A program made the position numbers and the translations under genes. Below, in pieces: positions 8,546 to 17,945 of a DNA stretch of 64,000 nt (its first letter is position 1; each line of letters begins with the position of its first letter). Below the pieces are notes generated by a model. It saw only the letters and a list, made by a program, of their open reading frames with translations, did no database searches and was not told the origin of the DNA. The DNA comes from Pseudomaricurvus alkylphenolicus (GTDB lineage: Bacteria; Pseudomonadota; Gammaproteobacteria; Pseudomonadales; Cellvibrionaceae): NCBI RefSeq assembly GCF_011683955.1, contig NZ_JAAQPI010000001.1, forward strand, positions 1,178,001 to 1,242,000, read 5' to 3'.

Positions 8546-9739
8546 ATGATGAGATTAAGCGCAGAAGAACAAGCCTTTCAGAAGCAAGTCAGGGCATTTA
8601 TCCGTGACAACTTGCCGGCGGATATCAAATACAAGGTCGATAACAACCTGTTGCTGAAGAAAGACGACCACGTTCGCTGGCAAAAAATACTGGGCGACAA
8701 AGGCTGGTTCGCCGGCGGTTGGCCCGAGCAGTATGGTGGCGCCGGTTGGAGCGAAACCCAGCAGTATATCTTCGACCAGGAAAATGCCCTGGCGGGCGCC
8801 CCCTTTATTATTCCTTACGGCGTTAATATGGTCGGCCCGGTGCTCTACAACTTCGGCACCGAAGAGCAAAAAGAGAAATACCTTCCCGGCATTCTCAGCA
8901 ACGACACCTGGTGGACTCAGGGTTATTCAGAGCCCAATGCCGGCTCCGATCTGGCGTCGCTCAAGTGCAGCGCCCGTCGCGAGGGTGACGAGTATGTGAT
9001 CAACGGCACCAAGATGTGGACCACCCAGGCCCAATACGCCGACATGATGCACATACTGGTGCGCACCGACGACGGCGGCAAAAAGCAGGAGGGCATTACC
9101 TTCCTGGTGCTGGACATGAATACACCGGGTATCACCATCTCGCCCATTATCACCATCGACGGCGTTTACCACACCAACCAGACCTTCTTTGATGAGGTAC
9201 GCGTGCCCGTTGCCAATCGGGTGGGCGACGAAGGCGACGGCTGGAAGATTGCCCGCTTTCTGCTGGAACACGAGCGCACTGCCATTGCCGACACCGGGGC
9301 CAAGAGCCGTGGTGTGGCAGCCATCAAACAGCGATTGCAGGTAATGGAACAGGAGCGTCCCGGACAACCACAGAATCTGCTCTTCAAGATGCGTCTGGCG
9401 GAAATTGAATCGGAGCTGACAGCAGTGATCGCCCTGGAGCAGCGCCTGATTGCCGACTGGCAAGCGGGCAAGCCGGTGGGTTATGGCGCCTCGGCCCTGA
9501 AGGTGCGGGCGACGGAACTGCAACAAAGCCTGTCGGTGCTGATTGCCGATCTGAATGGCCCCTACAAGGCCGCCTACGAAGTGGATTATGTGGACCAGGG
9601 TAAGGTGGTGGACGACCCGACCCCTTCCCAGCTCGCCTCCGGCGGAGGCTACCTGTATCTCTACGGTCGTTGCGCCAGTATCTACGGCGGCAGCAATCAG
9701 GTACAGCGCAACATTATCGCAAAAATGGTTTTGGGCTAA
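8546..9739 (+). CDS. Acyl-CoA dehydrogenase, probable alpha-type subunit
   Basis: A 397-residue acyl-CoA dehydrogenase with the full flavin/substrate loop: WWTQGYSEPNAGSDLAS near residue 125, KMWTTQAQYAD near 155, VRVPVANRVGDEGDGW near 225 and YGRCASIYGGSNQVQRN at the C-terminus. GG replaces the EG of medium-chain enzymes in that last motif, so the base may instead be the Glu of LLEHERTAI near residue 246, as in isovaleryl-type and steroid-type enzymes. Adjacent start codons at 8546 and 8549 follow GAGGGG. With the gene upstream it probably forms a heteromeric dehydrogenase for a branched or cyclic acyl-CoA. The substrate is not determinable from sequence. Confidence 0.92.
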   Translation: MMRLSAEEQAFQKQVRAFIRDNLPADIKYKVDNNLLLKKDDHVRWQKILGDKGWFAGGWPEQYGGAGWSETQQYIFDQENALAGAPFIIPYGVNMVGPVLYNFGTEEQKEKYLPGILSNDTWWTQGYSEPNAGSDLASLKCSARREGDEYVINGTKMWTTQAQYADMMHILVRTDDGGKKQEGITFLVLDMNTPGITISPIITIDGVYHTNQTFFDEVRVPVANRVGDEGDGWKIARFLLEHERTAIADTGAKSRGVAAIKQRLQVMEQERPGQPQNLLFKMRLAEIESELTAVIALEQRLIADWQAGKPVGYGASALKVRATELQQSLSVLIADLNGPYKAAYEVDYVDQGKVVDDPTPSQLASGGGYLYLYGRCASIYGGSNQVQRNIIAKMVLG

Positions 9740-9760
9740 GCACGCAGAGGAGAGAGCGCG

Positions 9761-11305
9761 ATGCATCCGCAATACGACCAGCCACTGGCCGACTACGTAC
9801 GCTACTTCGGTGACAAAACACCGGAGCACATAGCCTACGTGGATGGCGATCACAGCTGCACCTACGGGGCACTGGACCAGCGCGCCAGCCAGGTCGCCAA
9901 TGGGCTCAGCGCCATGGGGTTGCAGAGCGGTGACCGCGTTGGCTTTCTGGGGGTGAACTCCGGGCCCTATGTGGAAGTGTTTTTCGGTTCCTGTAAAGCC
10001 AAGACGGTTTATGTCGGTTTGAACTGGCGACTGACCGCTCGGGAGCTGGAGTTCATTATTAATGACTCTGCCATCAGTGCCATTTTTTGCGATGCGCAGT
10101 TCAAGCAGATGCTGGATAAACTGAAACCCTCGCTGCCCAGTTTAAAGCAGGTGATTGCCGTTGACGATGGCAGCTACGGTGACTGGCGCGATACCCAATC
10201 CAGGGTTGATCCGATGCGGTCTCACGATCCGCAGGATCTGGTGTTGCAGTTTTACACCAGTGGAACCACGGGCAAGCCCAAAGGCGTGACCCTGACCAAC
10301 TTCAGCATGGGTGAACATCGCCGCAGCGAAGATCAGTGGGGCGACTGGTATCTCAACACCCGTGGCCTAGACGCGGGCAAACAGGAAGTGATCATCAATG
10401 CCATGCCCAATTTTCACGTGGGTGGACTCGGCTGGTTGCTGATCGGACTGTTTCGCGGCGCCAAGGTGATCCTGATGGCGGCGCCGGACCCCGACGCATT
10501 CCTGGATCTGGTCGAAGCACAGCAGGTCACCCACCTGTTTGCGGTGCCGGTGGTGCTGGGCATGATGCTGGCCTCGCAAAAACAGAAACCCCGTGATATC
10601 AGCAGCCTCAAGGTCTTCCACTACGGCGCCTCGCCTATTGCGCCCAGCATGTTGAAGGAAGCCCTGGAGGTGATGGGTTGCGGTTTTACCCAGTATTACG
10701 GCATGACCGAAACCAATGGCACGGTGACTGTGCTCAAACCCAGTGACCATCAGCTCGACAATCCGCAGCGACTAAAATCCTGTGGGCGCGCCATTGACGG
10801 CGTCGAGATCAAGATCTGCGATGGCGAGGGCAAGTCACTGCCTGCCGGTGAAGCGGGAGAAATCTGGGTTAAGGCTCCGGCCATCATGAGTGGCTACTGG
10901 AACCTGCCGGAAGCCACGGCAGAGGTACTGACGGATGGCTGGTATCGCTCCGGTGATGGCGGTCGCATGGATGCCGATGGTTATCTGTTTATGGCCGACC
11001 GCATCAAGGACATGATCGTCAGTGGTGGCGAAAACGTTTATCCCTCTGAAGTGGAAAACGCACTCGATGAACACGAGGCGGTGGCCGAAGTGGCGGTCGT
11101 CGGTGTACCTGATGAGAAGTGGGGCGAAACGGTCAAGGCCGTTATCGTTCAGGCGGAAAACGCTGAGGTGACGGCTGAGGCGCTGATCGAATTTCTGCGC
11201 GAACGTCTGGCCGGCTACAAGATTCCCAGGCAGTACCAGTTTGTCGAGGCCCTGCCTCGCACACCATCGGGCAAAGTCAAAAAATTCGAACTCAGGAGTA
11301 AATAG
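9761..11305 (+). CDS. Acyl-CoA synthetase (AMP-forming)
   Basis: A 514-residue ANL-superfamily ligase that activates a carboxylic acid via an acyl-adenylate to its CoA thioester. The P-loop-like A3 motif YTSGTTGKPKGVTLTN lies near residue 170, the YYGMTETNG motif near 310, WYRSGDGGRMDADGYLFMADR near 392 and the C-terminal catalytic lysine in PRTPSGKVKKFELR (about 498-511). Length and motifs suit FadD3/FadD13-like ligases. The start ATG has GGAGAG upstream. As the only ligase in the operon it should feed the dehydrogenases, crotonase and lyase encoded around it. Chain type is unknown; medium-chain, branched or ring-bearing acids are all possible. Confidence 0.94.
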   Translation: MHPQYDQPLADYVRYFGDKTPEHIAYVDGDHSCTYGALDQRASQVANGLSAMGLQSGDRVGFLGVNSGPYVEVFFGSCKAKTVYVGLNWRLTARELEFIINDSAISAIFCDAQFKQMLDKLKPSLPSLKQVIAVDDGSYGDWRDTQSRVDPMRSHDPQDLVLQFYTSGTTGKPKGVTLTNFSMGEHRRSEDQWGDWYLNTRGLDAGKQEVIINAMPNFHVGGLGWLLIGLFRGAKVILMAAPDPDAFLDLVEAQQVTHLFAVPVVLGMMLASQKQKPRDISSLKVFHYGASPIAPSMLKEALEVMGCGFTQYYGMTETNGTVTVLKPSDHQLDNPQRLKSCGRAIDGVEIKICDGEGKSLPAGEAGEIWVKAPAIMSGYWNLPEATAEVLTDGWYRSGDGGRMDADGYLFMADRIKDMIVSGGENVYPSEVENALDEHEAVAEVAVVGVPDEKWGETVKAVIVQAENAEVTAEALIEFLRERLAGYKIPRQYQFVEALPRTPSGKVKKFELRSK

Positions 11306-11307
11306 GT

Positions 11308-12285
11308 ATGGCTAAAGCGCTATCCAAAGAAACGCACTTGGCGATGTACCAGAAAATGTCGCTGATCAAACAAAACGACGATCAGATCCAGTTTGAAATG
11401 AAAACCGGAAAGCTGATGATGCCGTACTACTCCGCCCGCGGGCAGGAGGTGATTCCGTCAGCGGTGTCCGTCAACCTCAACCCCGACGATTACCTGGTGA
11501 CCATCTATCGCGGCATTCACGATTCCGTGGCCAAGGGTCTGCCGCTCAAGGATCTGTGGGCTGAGCTCGCGGGTCGCGACACTGGTACCTGCAAAGGCAA
11601 AGGTGGCCCCATGCACATTACCCACCCGGAGACCGGCGTGATGGTCACCACGGGTATTGTTGGCTCCGGTATTCCCATTGCCACCGGTCTGGCGTTGTCT
11701 TCTTTCTATAAAAAAGACGGCAAGGTAACGGTGACCAATTTTGGCGACGGCGCATCCAATATTGGCGCCTTCCATGAGGGCTTGAACCTGGCATCTGTCT
11801 GGAAACTGCCGGTGGTATTTATCTGCGCTAATAACCGTTACGCAGAACACACCGCCTACGAGATGGGTACGGCCTGCGACACCATTGCCGAGCGTGCCGC
11901 CAGCTACAATATGCCCGGTGTGCGCGTGGACGGTAACGACCCCGAGGCGATGCACGCCGTGGCCAAAGAAGCCATTGACCGAGCCCGCAACGGTGGCGGC
12001 CCGACGCTGATCGAGGCCATGACCTTCCGTTTCTGCGGTCACAACATCGGTGATGATAGTCACTATATTCCCGCCGAGGAAATGGCGGCGGCCAAAGAGG
12101 CCGACCCTCTGCCCCGTTACCGCCAGTGGCTGCAGAACCAGGGCTTTGCCACGGACGAAGAACTGACTGCGATGGAAGCCAATATTGCCGAAGAAATCAA
12201 AGCGGCCAAAGAATACGCCTACAGCTGTGATTTCCCCGGCGTAGAAGAACTCAAGCGCGATGTATACGCCTACGACCTGGCTTAA
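11308..12285 (+). CDS. 2-oxoacid dehydrogenase E1 component, alpha subunit
   Basis: A 325-residue thiamine-diphosphate enzyme subunit of the AcoA/PdhA/BkdA type. The ThDP signature begins FGDGASNIGAFHEGLN (about 146-161) and continues to the ICANNRYA segment; GKGGPMHI near residue 97 and YRGIHDSVAKG near 65 are also family-typical. Together with the next gene it forms the alpha2beta2 E1 that decarboxylates a 2-oxoacid. It starts 2 bp after the ligase stop with AGGAG upstream, so translation is probably coupled. The operon context suggests the substrate is the 2-oxoacid made by the CitE-like lyase; pyruvate, acetoin or a branched oxoacid remain possible. Confidence 0.93.
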   Translation: MAKALSKETHLAMYQKMSLIKQNDDQIQFEMKTGKLMMPYYSARGQEVIPSAVSVNLNPDDYLVTIYRGIHDSVAKGLPLKDLWAELAGRDTGTCKGKGGPMHITHPETGVMVTTGIVGSGIPIATGLALSSFYKKDGKVTVTNFGDGASNIGAFHEGLNLASVWKLPVVFICANNRYAEHTAYEMGTACDTIAERAASYNMPGVRVDGNDPEAMHAVAKEAIDRARNGGGPTLIEAMTFRFCGHNIGDDSHYIPAEEMAAAKEADPLPRYRQWLQNQGFATDEELTAMEANIAEEIKAAKEYAYSCDFPGVEELKRDVYAYDLA

Positions 12286-12297
12286 GGAGCAAAGACG

Positions 12298-13278
12298 ATG
12301 ACTGCAAAGATGACCATGCTTGAAGCCATTAATCTGGGCATTAAAGATGCCATGGCAGCCGACGAGAGTGTAATTCTGTTCGGTGAAGACGTTGCTGACG
12401 AGCAGGGCGGTGGCGTGGTTAAGGCCACCGCCGGCCTGTCCACTGCATTCGGTGAGCGCGTGCGTTCCACTCCGATTTCTGAGCAAGGGTTTGTGGGTGC
12501 CGGCGTCGGTGCCGCCATTGGCGGCATGCGCCCGGTGGTGGAAGTGATGATGGCCAACTTCCTGGCCGTGTGTATGGACCAGATCGTAAACCATGCCGCC
12601 AAGATTCGTTTTATGTCCGGTGGCCAGACCGCTGTGCCCATGACCATTCGCACCATGAGTGGCGCCGGTTTCCAGACCGGCGGCCAGCACACAGACTGGA
12701 CCGAAGCCTGGTTCGCGCACACACCGGGTATGAAGGTGGTCATGCCTTCCAATCCCGCCGATGCCTATGGATTGATTCGCGGCTGTATCGAAGACGATGA
12801 TCCTTGCCTGTTCCAGGAATCCATGCCCCTCTACTGGGTGCCCGGCGAAGCGCCGGTTCAAGGCAATGTGATTCGTCTGGGCGAGGCCAACATAGTAAAA
12901 GAGGGTACCGACGTGACTCTGATTACCTACGGTCGCGGTGTAGCGGACTCTATGGCCGTTGCACAAAAAATGGCGGCTGATGGGGTGAATGCTGAGGTTA
13001 TCGACCTGCGCACCATATCCCCGCTGGATAACGACACCATTCTCAATTCGGTGGCCAAAACCCGCCGCGCGGTTGTGGTGCACGAAGCCGTGCGCAGTTT
13101 TGGTGTGGGTGCGGAAATCTCTTCCCGTATTCACGAGCAGCTGTTCTCCGATCTGAAGGCGCCGGTGCAGCGTGTCGCCTCTTCCGATTGCCCGACGCCG
13201 TTCTGCAAGCCGCTGGAGGATGCGTTCCTTTACAGCCAGGCTGAGATCGAGCACGCCATCAAGGCGACCCTCGACTGA
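12298..13278 (+). CDS. 2-oxoacid dehydrogenase E1 component, beta subunit
   Basis: A 326-residue partner of the E1-alpha upstream (12-bp gap, AAGGAG before the ATG). Typical landmarks are FGEDVADEQGG near residue 35, STPISEQGFVGAGVGAA near 61, PMTIRTMSGAGF near 113 and HEAVRSFGVGAEIS near the C-terminus. The beta subunit completes the ThDP site and docks onto E2. No E1-E2 fusion or frameshift is seen. It is clearly of the AcoB/PdhB/BkdB class; the sequence does not distinguish the oxoacid. Confidence 0.93.
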   Translation: MTAKMTMLEAINLGIKDAMAADESVILFGEDVADEQGGGVVKATAGLSTAFGERVRSTPISEQGFVGAGVGAAIGGMRPVVEVMMANFLAVCMDQIVNHAAKIRFMSGGQTAVPMTIRTMSGAGFQTGGQHTDWTEAWFAHTPGMKVVMPSNPADAYGLIRGCIEDDDPCLFQESMPLYWVPGEAPVQGNVIRLGEANIVKEGTDVTLITYGRGVADSMAVAQKMAADGVNAEVIDLRTISPLDNDTILNSVAKTRRAVVVHEAVRSFGVGAEISSRIHEQLFSDLKAPVQRVASSDCPTPFCKPLEDAFLYSQAEIEHAIKATLD

Positions 13279-13312
13279 GTATCGAATTCCAACTTACAAA
13301 AAGGTATCAAGC

Positions 13313-13543
13313 ATGAGTCAAGAAATTCTGTTGCCAAAAATCGGTTTCTCCATGGATCGCGCCAAGTTTGTTGAATGGCTGGTTGATAACGGATCCGAGG
13401 TTAAAGAAGGTGAGCCTCTGTTTGCCATTGAGAGTGAAAAGGCGGTTGAAGAAGTGCCGGCGGCCACTTCCGGCGTGGTCAAGCACGTGGCGGTACCGGA
13501 CGAAGAGTACGACGTGGGCGCGGTTCTGGGTACCATCGAATGA
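13313..13543 (+). CDS. Free-standing lipoyl-domain protein
   Basis: A 76-residue biotinyl/lipoyl-attachment domain with no other domain attached. The lysine to be lipoylated lies in IESEKAVEEV (about residues 40-49), inside the usual hairpin turn; PKIGFSMDRA and the VKHVAVPDEEYDVGAVLG strand complete the fold. The start is the ATG at 13313; a longer frame overlaps the E1-beta gene. Its stop overlaps the start of the E2 catalytic gene by ATGA, so it is evidently the detached lipoyl arm of that E2. In ordinary E2 proteins this domain, a peripheral-subunit-binding domain and the catalytic domain form one chain, so this is a split E2. Confidence 0.9.
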   Translation: MSQEILLPKIGFSMDRAKFVEWLVDNGSEVKEGEPLFAIESEKAVEEVPAATSGVVKHVAVPDEEYDVGAVLGTIE

Positions 13544-14286
13544 GCGATCCCAACGACTTGAATCTGGCGCCCTGGCCCAAGGACGACTTCGCTGCCTACG
13601 GCGAAGTCGATGTCCAGCCCATCCCGCGAATTCAACAACTGGTGGGCAGCTTTCTGGGCCGCAATTGGGTGCGTATTCCCCACGTGTTTCATCAGGACGA
13701 TGCCGACATTACCGGGCTGGATGAATTGCGCAAGACAGTCAATCGCGACAATCCGGAAACCAAACTGACACCACTGCCGTTCTTTATCAAGGCAATGGTG
13801 GAGACCCTGAAAGCCTATCCGCAGTTTAATGCCTCTCTCGACGGTGACGGCAATATCGTCTACAAGAAGTACTTTCATGTGGGTGTTGCCGTGGATACAC
13901 CGGGCGGTTTGCTGGTGCCGGTGATTCGCGACTGTGACAAAAAATCGATCCACGAAATTGCCGCAGAAGTGGCGGCGATTTCTGAAAAAGCCCGTACTAA
14001 GGGCCTGAGCACGGCGGAGATGGCCGGTGGTTGCATGACCATCAGTTCACTGGGGCATATTGGCGGTACCGGTTTTACGCCGATTATCAATGCGCCTCAG
14101 GTAGCGATTCTGGGCATCACCAAGGCCGAATGGAAACCCGTCGTCAGAGACGGCGAGGTGGTGACGGAATATCGGGTGCCGCTATCGTTGAGTTATGATC
14201 ATCGGGTCATTAATGGTGTGGATGCGGCTAAGTTCTGCGTAAAAGTCGCGGAAGTATTGGCTCAGCCGCAGTTGTTGCTCGACTGA
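13540..14286 (+). CDS. 2-oxoacid dehydrogenase E2 catalytic domain (acyltransferase)
   Basis: A 248-residue acyltransferase corresponding to the catalytic core of AceF/BkdB only. The first 20 residues lead straight into RIQQLVGSFLGRNWVRIPHV, so neither lipoyl nor peripheral-subunit-binding domain is present. The active-site His is in SYDHRVINGVD near residue 220; the following Asp of the common DHRxxDG motif is Asn, a variant I recall from Azotobacter/Pseudomonas E2p, so activity need not be lost. It moves the acyl group from the lipoyl arm to CoA. It is the last gene of the operon and is followed by a strong terminator. No E3 gene is present, so the complex must borrow a dihydrolipoamide dehydrogenase encoded elsewhere. 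Confidence 0.92.
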   Translation: MSDPNDLNLAPWPKDDFAAYGEVDVQPIPRIQQLVGSFLGRNWVRIPHVFHQDDADITGLDELRKTVNRDNPETKLTPLPFFIKAMVETLKAYPQFNASLDGDGNIVYKKYFHVGVAVDTPGGLLVPVIRDCDKKSIHEIAAEVAAISEKARTKGLSTAEMAGGCMTISSLGHIGGTGFTPIINAPQVAILGITKAEWKPVVRDGEVVTEYRVPLSLSYDHRVINGVDAAKFCVKVAEVLAQPQLLLD

Positions 14287-14317
14287 AGCAAATCGCAAGA
14301 CCTGGTGTCTTTTCAGG

Positions 14318-14350
14318 CTGGTCACTTTCATTGTGACCAGTCTTTTTCTC
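14318..14350 (+). terminator. Intrinsic terminator of the acyl-CoA operon
   Basis: CTGGTCAC (14318-14325) pairs perfectly with GTGACCAG (14333-14340) across a 7-nt loop and is followed by TCTTTTTCT. It ends the 4058-14286 operon. Confidence 0.9.
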
Positions 14351-14402
14351 CTACCAAAAAGTTGTAATCCCTCAAAACCCCCCTCTCCAAAGCTATTCAC
14401 CT

Positions 14403-14545
14403 GTAGCAACGGGCTCCGACCGCGACTGGATTTCTCCGTACAAAATTAAGTACTCAGAGTTAAGGCCCATTGGGGCGTGAGTCACTTCAATCGAGGTTAT
14501 TTGTGATTCGGTGCGAACCAAGTCGCGGTCGGAGCCCGCTGCTAC
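14403..14545. repeat. MITE/BIME-like element with 27-bp inverted ends
   Basis: The arms at 14403-14429 and 14519-14545 are 27 bp each with two mismatches; the inner GGGCTCCGACCGCGACT is matched perfectly. The outer GTAGCA and TGCTAC ends resemble the REP cores elsewhere in the window. The 89-bp centre has no open frame. Confidence 0.75.
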
Positions 14546-14630
14546 AAGGGCTAAGATTTTCAAATTGTTACCACTCCAACCTCTGAACAGACTCCGTCCC
14601 TATTTTTGCCATCAAGACCTTGTTCAAAAG

Positions 14631-14644
14631 TGTACCATGGTACA
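14631..14644. promoter_or_regulatory. TGTACC palindrome (candidate TetR operator, copy 1)
   Basis: TGTACCATGGTACA is a perfect 14-bp palindrome about 100 bp upstream of the receptor at 14744, preceded by TGTTCAAAAG. A closely similar site with a similar leader lies at 19587-19600, upstream of the membrane-protein pair. The TetR gene at 17224-17907 lies between the two. Confidence 0.55.
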
Positions 14645-14743
14645 AAATATTGAATCTATGAGTATTGTTTGCTAGATTACTAATGTGGTTTGCAGGGTTG
14701 CTAAACTGAAAGCCGGCCACACACAATAATCAGGAGAGAAAAG

Positions 14744-16984
14744 ATGAAAAGACATATTATGACCGGACTGGCAGCGGCAATCGCCAGCTCCGCGGTACAA
14801 GCCGACGGCTTCGCAATCGAGGAAATTATCGTGACTGCACAAAAGCGTGCTCAAAGCGTTCAGGACGTGCCGATTGCGATTAACGCTTTTTCCGAAGATA
14901 CGCTGAAAGAGCGAGGCATAATAGACACGGCGGATCTCGCTGCCCAGACGCCAAGTCTGCAATATGGCGAATCCGCTGGCGCCACGCAACTGAGTATTCG
15001 AGGTGTGGGCTTCGGGCTGTTTACCGGCGCCGGTGAAAATTCCGTGGCCGTACATACCGATGGTCTCTACATTGCCAACCCCGGTGCCATCGGCTTGCTG
15101 CACAGCGATTTTGCAGCGGTCGAGGTACTCAAAGGCCCCCAGGGAACGCTCTGGGGTCGCAATGCCACGGCCGGCGTTATTAACTTTATTACCGCCGGCC
15201 CTGCTGAGGAAGTCAGCGGTTCCGTCACTGCCGGATACGGGCGTTACAACCAATCCGAGCTGACACTGGACCTCAGTGTTCCCGTCAGTGATACAGTAAG
15301 AACACGGCTTATGGTCAGAACCACTCAGCGCGACGGTTTCGTTGATGCGCCCAATTTGGACGACGATCTATTGGGTTACGACAAAGTCAGCGCCCGCCTG
15401 TCGGTGGACTGGGATCTCAGTGACACTTTGACAAGCCAGTGGCGTTTGTTTAACGCCAAACAGGATCTGGACGGCCCGTTCTTCGATCCCATTGACGATC
15501 GTATGCTGGATGACCCCCGCAATGCAGCGCTTTTTACCGGTTCCTATGCCACGGATCCCTGGAAGACGTTAATTACGGAAGAGTCGGAGCAGGAAGACAC
15601 ACTATCAGGTGGATCAGTTCGTTTTGACTATGAGATCAACGATTCCATGACTCTGGCATCCATCACCGGCTATGTCAATTTCGAACGTGATCAACTGGCT
15701 AACGATACCGACGGTACCCGTGTGGACTGGGTCTGGGTGGATCGTCCCTCCAGCGATAAAACGCTGTCTCAGGAATTTAATCTGGCGGGCAAGATGGATA
15801 GCTGGGACTGGTTGATCGGTGCGTATATGCTGCGCCAGGATATCAACGTCGAACAGTCGGCGGCCGTTCCCTTTCTCTCCGCCAGCGGTAGCTTTCAGGC
15901 GAATCTGGTGGGTGTGCCGGTGGCGGAAAATACCTATGCGGTTCTGAACAATTTTCATCTCGATTTTAACGAGGAAATCGAAAGCCTGGCTGTGTTTACT
16001 GATGTGACGAAAGAAGTTAATGACACATTGAGGGTCTTCGGTGGGCTACGCTGGATGCAGGAAGAGCGACAACTGAGGTTTACAGACACCTATACCAGCC
16101 ATCTATGGTTTGGCGCAGAGGCGCCTTTTGTCAATACCGGGCAGAGTGTGACCATCACTGCCTGTGATAACTTACAGGCGCAACAGGAGGTGACAGAAGT
16201 AACGGGTCGATTGGGTGTACAGTGGGACGTCAGTGCAGACACCATGACCTACGCACAGCTTTCCAATGGTTTCAAAAGTGGTGGCCACAGCACCTCGGTC
16301 TGTAACGACGACTTCGAACCTGAAAATCTCGATGCGCTCGAAGTGGGACTAAAATCCACTCTTTGGGAAGGGCGTGCGCAATTAAACGCAGCGATATTCG
16401 CCTACGATTACACCAACTTCCAGGTTGAGGAAGTGATCGGCAATGGCGCACAGGTCAATAATGCGGACGCTCGTATCCTAGGGGCGGAGATGGATTTTCA
16501 GGTCGCTTTTTCAGAAGCCTGGGAAGTTAACGGTGGCCTGACACTACTGGATACCGAGTACCGCCGATTCCGCAATGTGGACACCATCAATGATCCGACA
16601 TTCTCGGAGCAAAATCTTGAGGGCAATCCGCTGTTGCGTTCGCCTGAGTGGAGTGCCACCCTGGGAACTCAGTACACGCTTGATCTGACCTCGGGGGGCG
16701 TCATTGTACTGCGTGCCGACGCCAGCCTGAGTGGCGACTATCAACTGCGAGAGTTCGATCACGAATTGGACCAACAAGACAGCTACACATTGATTAACGC
16801 TTCCGCCAGCTTTACATCGGCCAACGAGGTCTGGCGGGTGGTAATATGGGCCAAAAATCTCACCGACGAGGCAGTCCTGTATGGCCTGATCAATGGCAAT
16901 GTGGTGGGCGGCAGCCAGGGCTGGGCCTCAGGTACCTGGTCGGAGCCGAGAACTTATGGAGCCAAGATGGAGTACAGTTTTTAA
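14744..16984 (+). CDS. TonB-dependent outer-membrane receptor (group A)
   Basis: A 746-residue receptor with a short signal peptide (about 1-20), a TonB-box-like IEEIIVTAQKR, plug motifs LSIRGVGFGLFTGAGENS, EVLKGPQGTLWGRNATAG and INFIT, and a barrel ending YSF. It is a close homolog of the receptor at 1378-3699, including the barrel segment NPLLRSPEW and the YQLREFDH strand near the C-terminus. AGGAGAG precedes the ATG. It is separated from the acyl-CoA operon by a terminator and has its own palindromic operator, so it is a distinct transcription unit probably serving the same catabolic function. The substrate is unknown. Confidence 0.95.
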   Translation: MKRHIMTGLAAAIASSAVQADGFAIEEIIVTAQKRAQSVQDVPIAINAFSEDTLKERGIIDTADLAAQTPSLQYGESAGATQLSIRGVGFGLFTGAGENSVAVHTDGLYIANPGAIGLLHSDFAAVEVLKGPQGTLWGRNATAGVINFITAGPAEEVSGSVTAGYGRYNQSELTLDLSVPVSDTVRTRLMVRTTQRDGFVDAPNLDDDLLGYDKVSARLSVDWDLSDTLTSQWRLFNAKQDLDGPFFDPIDDRMLDDPRNAALFTGSYATDPWKTLITEESEQEDTLSGGSVRFDYEINDSMTLASITGYVNFERDQLANDTDGTRVDWVWVDRPSSDKTLSQEFNLAGKMDSWDWLIGAYMLRQDINVEQSAAVPFLSASGSFQANLVGVPVAENTYAVLNNFHLDFNEEIESLAVFTDVTKEVNDTLRVFGGLRWMQEERQLRFTDTYTSHLWFGAEAPFVNTGQSVTITACDNLQAQQEVTEVTGRLGVQWDVSADTMTYAQLSNGFKSGGHSTSVCNDDFEPENLDALEVGLKSTLWEGRAQLNAAIFAYDYTNFQVEEVIGNGAQVNNADARILGAEMDFQVAFSEAWEVNGGLTLLDTEYRRFRNVDTINDPTFSEQNLEGNPLLRSPEWSATLGTQYTLDLTSGGVIVLRADASLSGDYQLREFDHELDQQDSYTLINASASFTSANEVWRVVIWAKNLTDEAVLYGLINGNVVGGSQGWASGTWSEPRTYGAKMEYSF

Positions 16985-17035
16985 TACCGACTCCAGGAAA
17001 TAGCTCCAGGCGATCATCCAAAGATGATATCTGGC

Positions 17036-17167
17036 GTAGGGTGGATTAGCGTAGCGTAATCCACCAATATTCCTGGTAAGTGCTACGTTCATGGTGGATT
17101 CCAAAAGTAGGCGCTCGCCTTAAGCGCCTACTGTTGGCTAGGCGACGGCTACGCTAATCCACCCTAC
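17036..17167. repeat. GTAGGGTGGATTAGCG inverted-repeat element
   Basis: A perfect 20-bp inverted pair bounds the element (17036-17055 and 17148-17167; core GGGTGGATTAGCG). A second hairpin, AGTAGGCGCT/AGCGCCTACT (17106-17132), is nested inside, as is a TAATCCACC/GGTGGATT pair. Same family as 1264-1361. It lies between the convergent receptor and TetR genes. Confidence 0.8.
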
Positions 17168-17223
17168 AAAACTCCACCCTACGCCACAACGCGATTCCGC
17201 GCGGCGAATTTTTGCTGTGACCA

Positions 17224-17907
17224 CTAAGCGGAATCGAAGGAAAGAATTTTTCGTGAGCTCTTTTTCAGCATCGGATCAACCTTCTTGTGCAGGGACTCTA
17301 CAGCGACACCCCTGATCACAAGAAAACACGAAAAACAGGAATGCTCAATCAACAGTTCATCAGAAAACTGCCCCTGACTGTACTTGGCATGAACACTGAA
17401 GAGCTTGTCAGCCAGCTCTGTGGCGATCAGCTGCGGTGACGCCCAACTCACAAGCTCGCCATCCTCCTGCAACTGCTCAACAATGATCTGTAACTCCTGA
17501 CTGATCCGCGAAAACAGCGCGTGGGTCATTGTCGATTCGTTGTCGGACTTGTAGTGCAGGCTGGTCAGGGTTTCCGTAAAACTGGGATGTTCAATGGTAT
17601 TTTCCGCCATCAACGTCAACATGGCTTGCAGCTGTTTGAGGGGGGCGGCCGATCGATACTGGCGTTGTTCAAAATGGGAAGCGATGCGGCTGTCAAAATG
17701 CTCCACCAACGCCACTGAGATCAGACTGTCCTTGGTTCCAAAGCGATTATACAGGGTGGTGGGAGAGACGCCGCTGGCGGCGGCAACCTTGCGCATGGTC
17801 AGTTTTTCCGCGCCGACCTCTTGCAGCATCTGCTTGGTGATATCCAAAATCCGTGACAGACGATCGAGCTGCTTGTCAGAAAGGTAGCGAGAAGGGGCGA
17901 TACTCAT
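17224..17907 (-). CDS. TetR-family transcriptional regulator
   Basis: A 227-residue regulator. The N-terminal helix-turn-helix is clear: LTMRKVAAASGVSPTTLYNR with FGTKDSLI following (about residues 40-66), the classic TetR_N pattern. The C-terminal ligand domain is not recognisable. It lies between a receptor and a membrane-protein pair whose promoters carry similar TGTACC palindromes, so it is the best local candidate to bind them. A perfect 16-bp inverted repeat lies just upstream of its start (17946-17987), but that could equally be the terminator of the upstream gene. The inducer is probably a substrate or CoA intermediate of the nearby operon; inferred. Confidence 0.9.
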   Translation of the reverse strand: MSIAPSRYLSDKQLDRLSRILDITKQMLQEVGAEKLTMRKVAAASGVSPTTLYNRFGTKDSLISVALVEHFDSRIASHFEQRQYRSAAPLKQLQAMLTLMAENTIEHPSFTETLTSLHYKSDNESTMTHALFSRISQELQIIVEQLQEDGELVSWASPQLIATELADKLFSVHAKYSQGQFSDELLIEHSCFSCFLVIRGVAVESLHKKVDPMLKKSSRKILSFDSA

Positions 17908-17945
17908 AGGTGGAACACTGTGACTGCGAAAGACTACAGTTTATA

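Larger units (their letters stand above)
14287..14743. other. Intergenic region: terminator, repeat element and receptor promoter
   Basis: A 457-bp spacer with no supported gene. In order it holds the operon terminator (14318-14350), a 143-bp inverted-repeat element (14403-14545), and the receptor promoter region with a perfect 14-bp palindrome at 14631-14644, each listed separately. Confidence 0.7.
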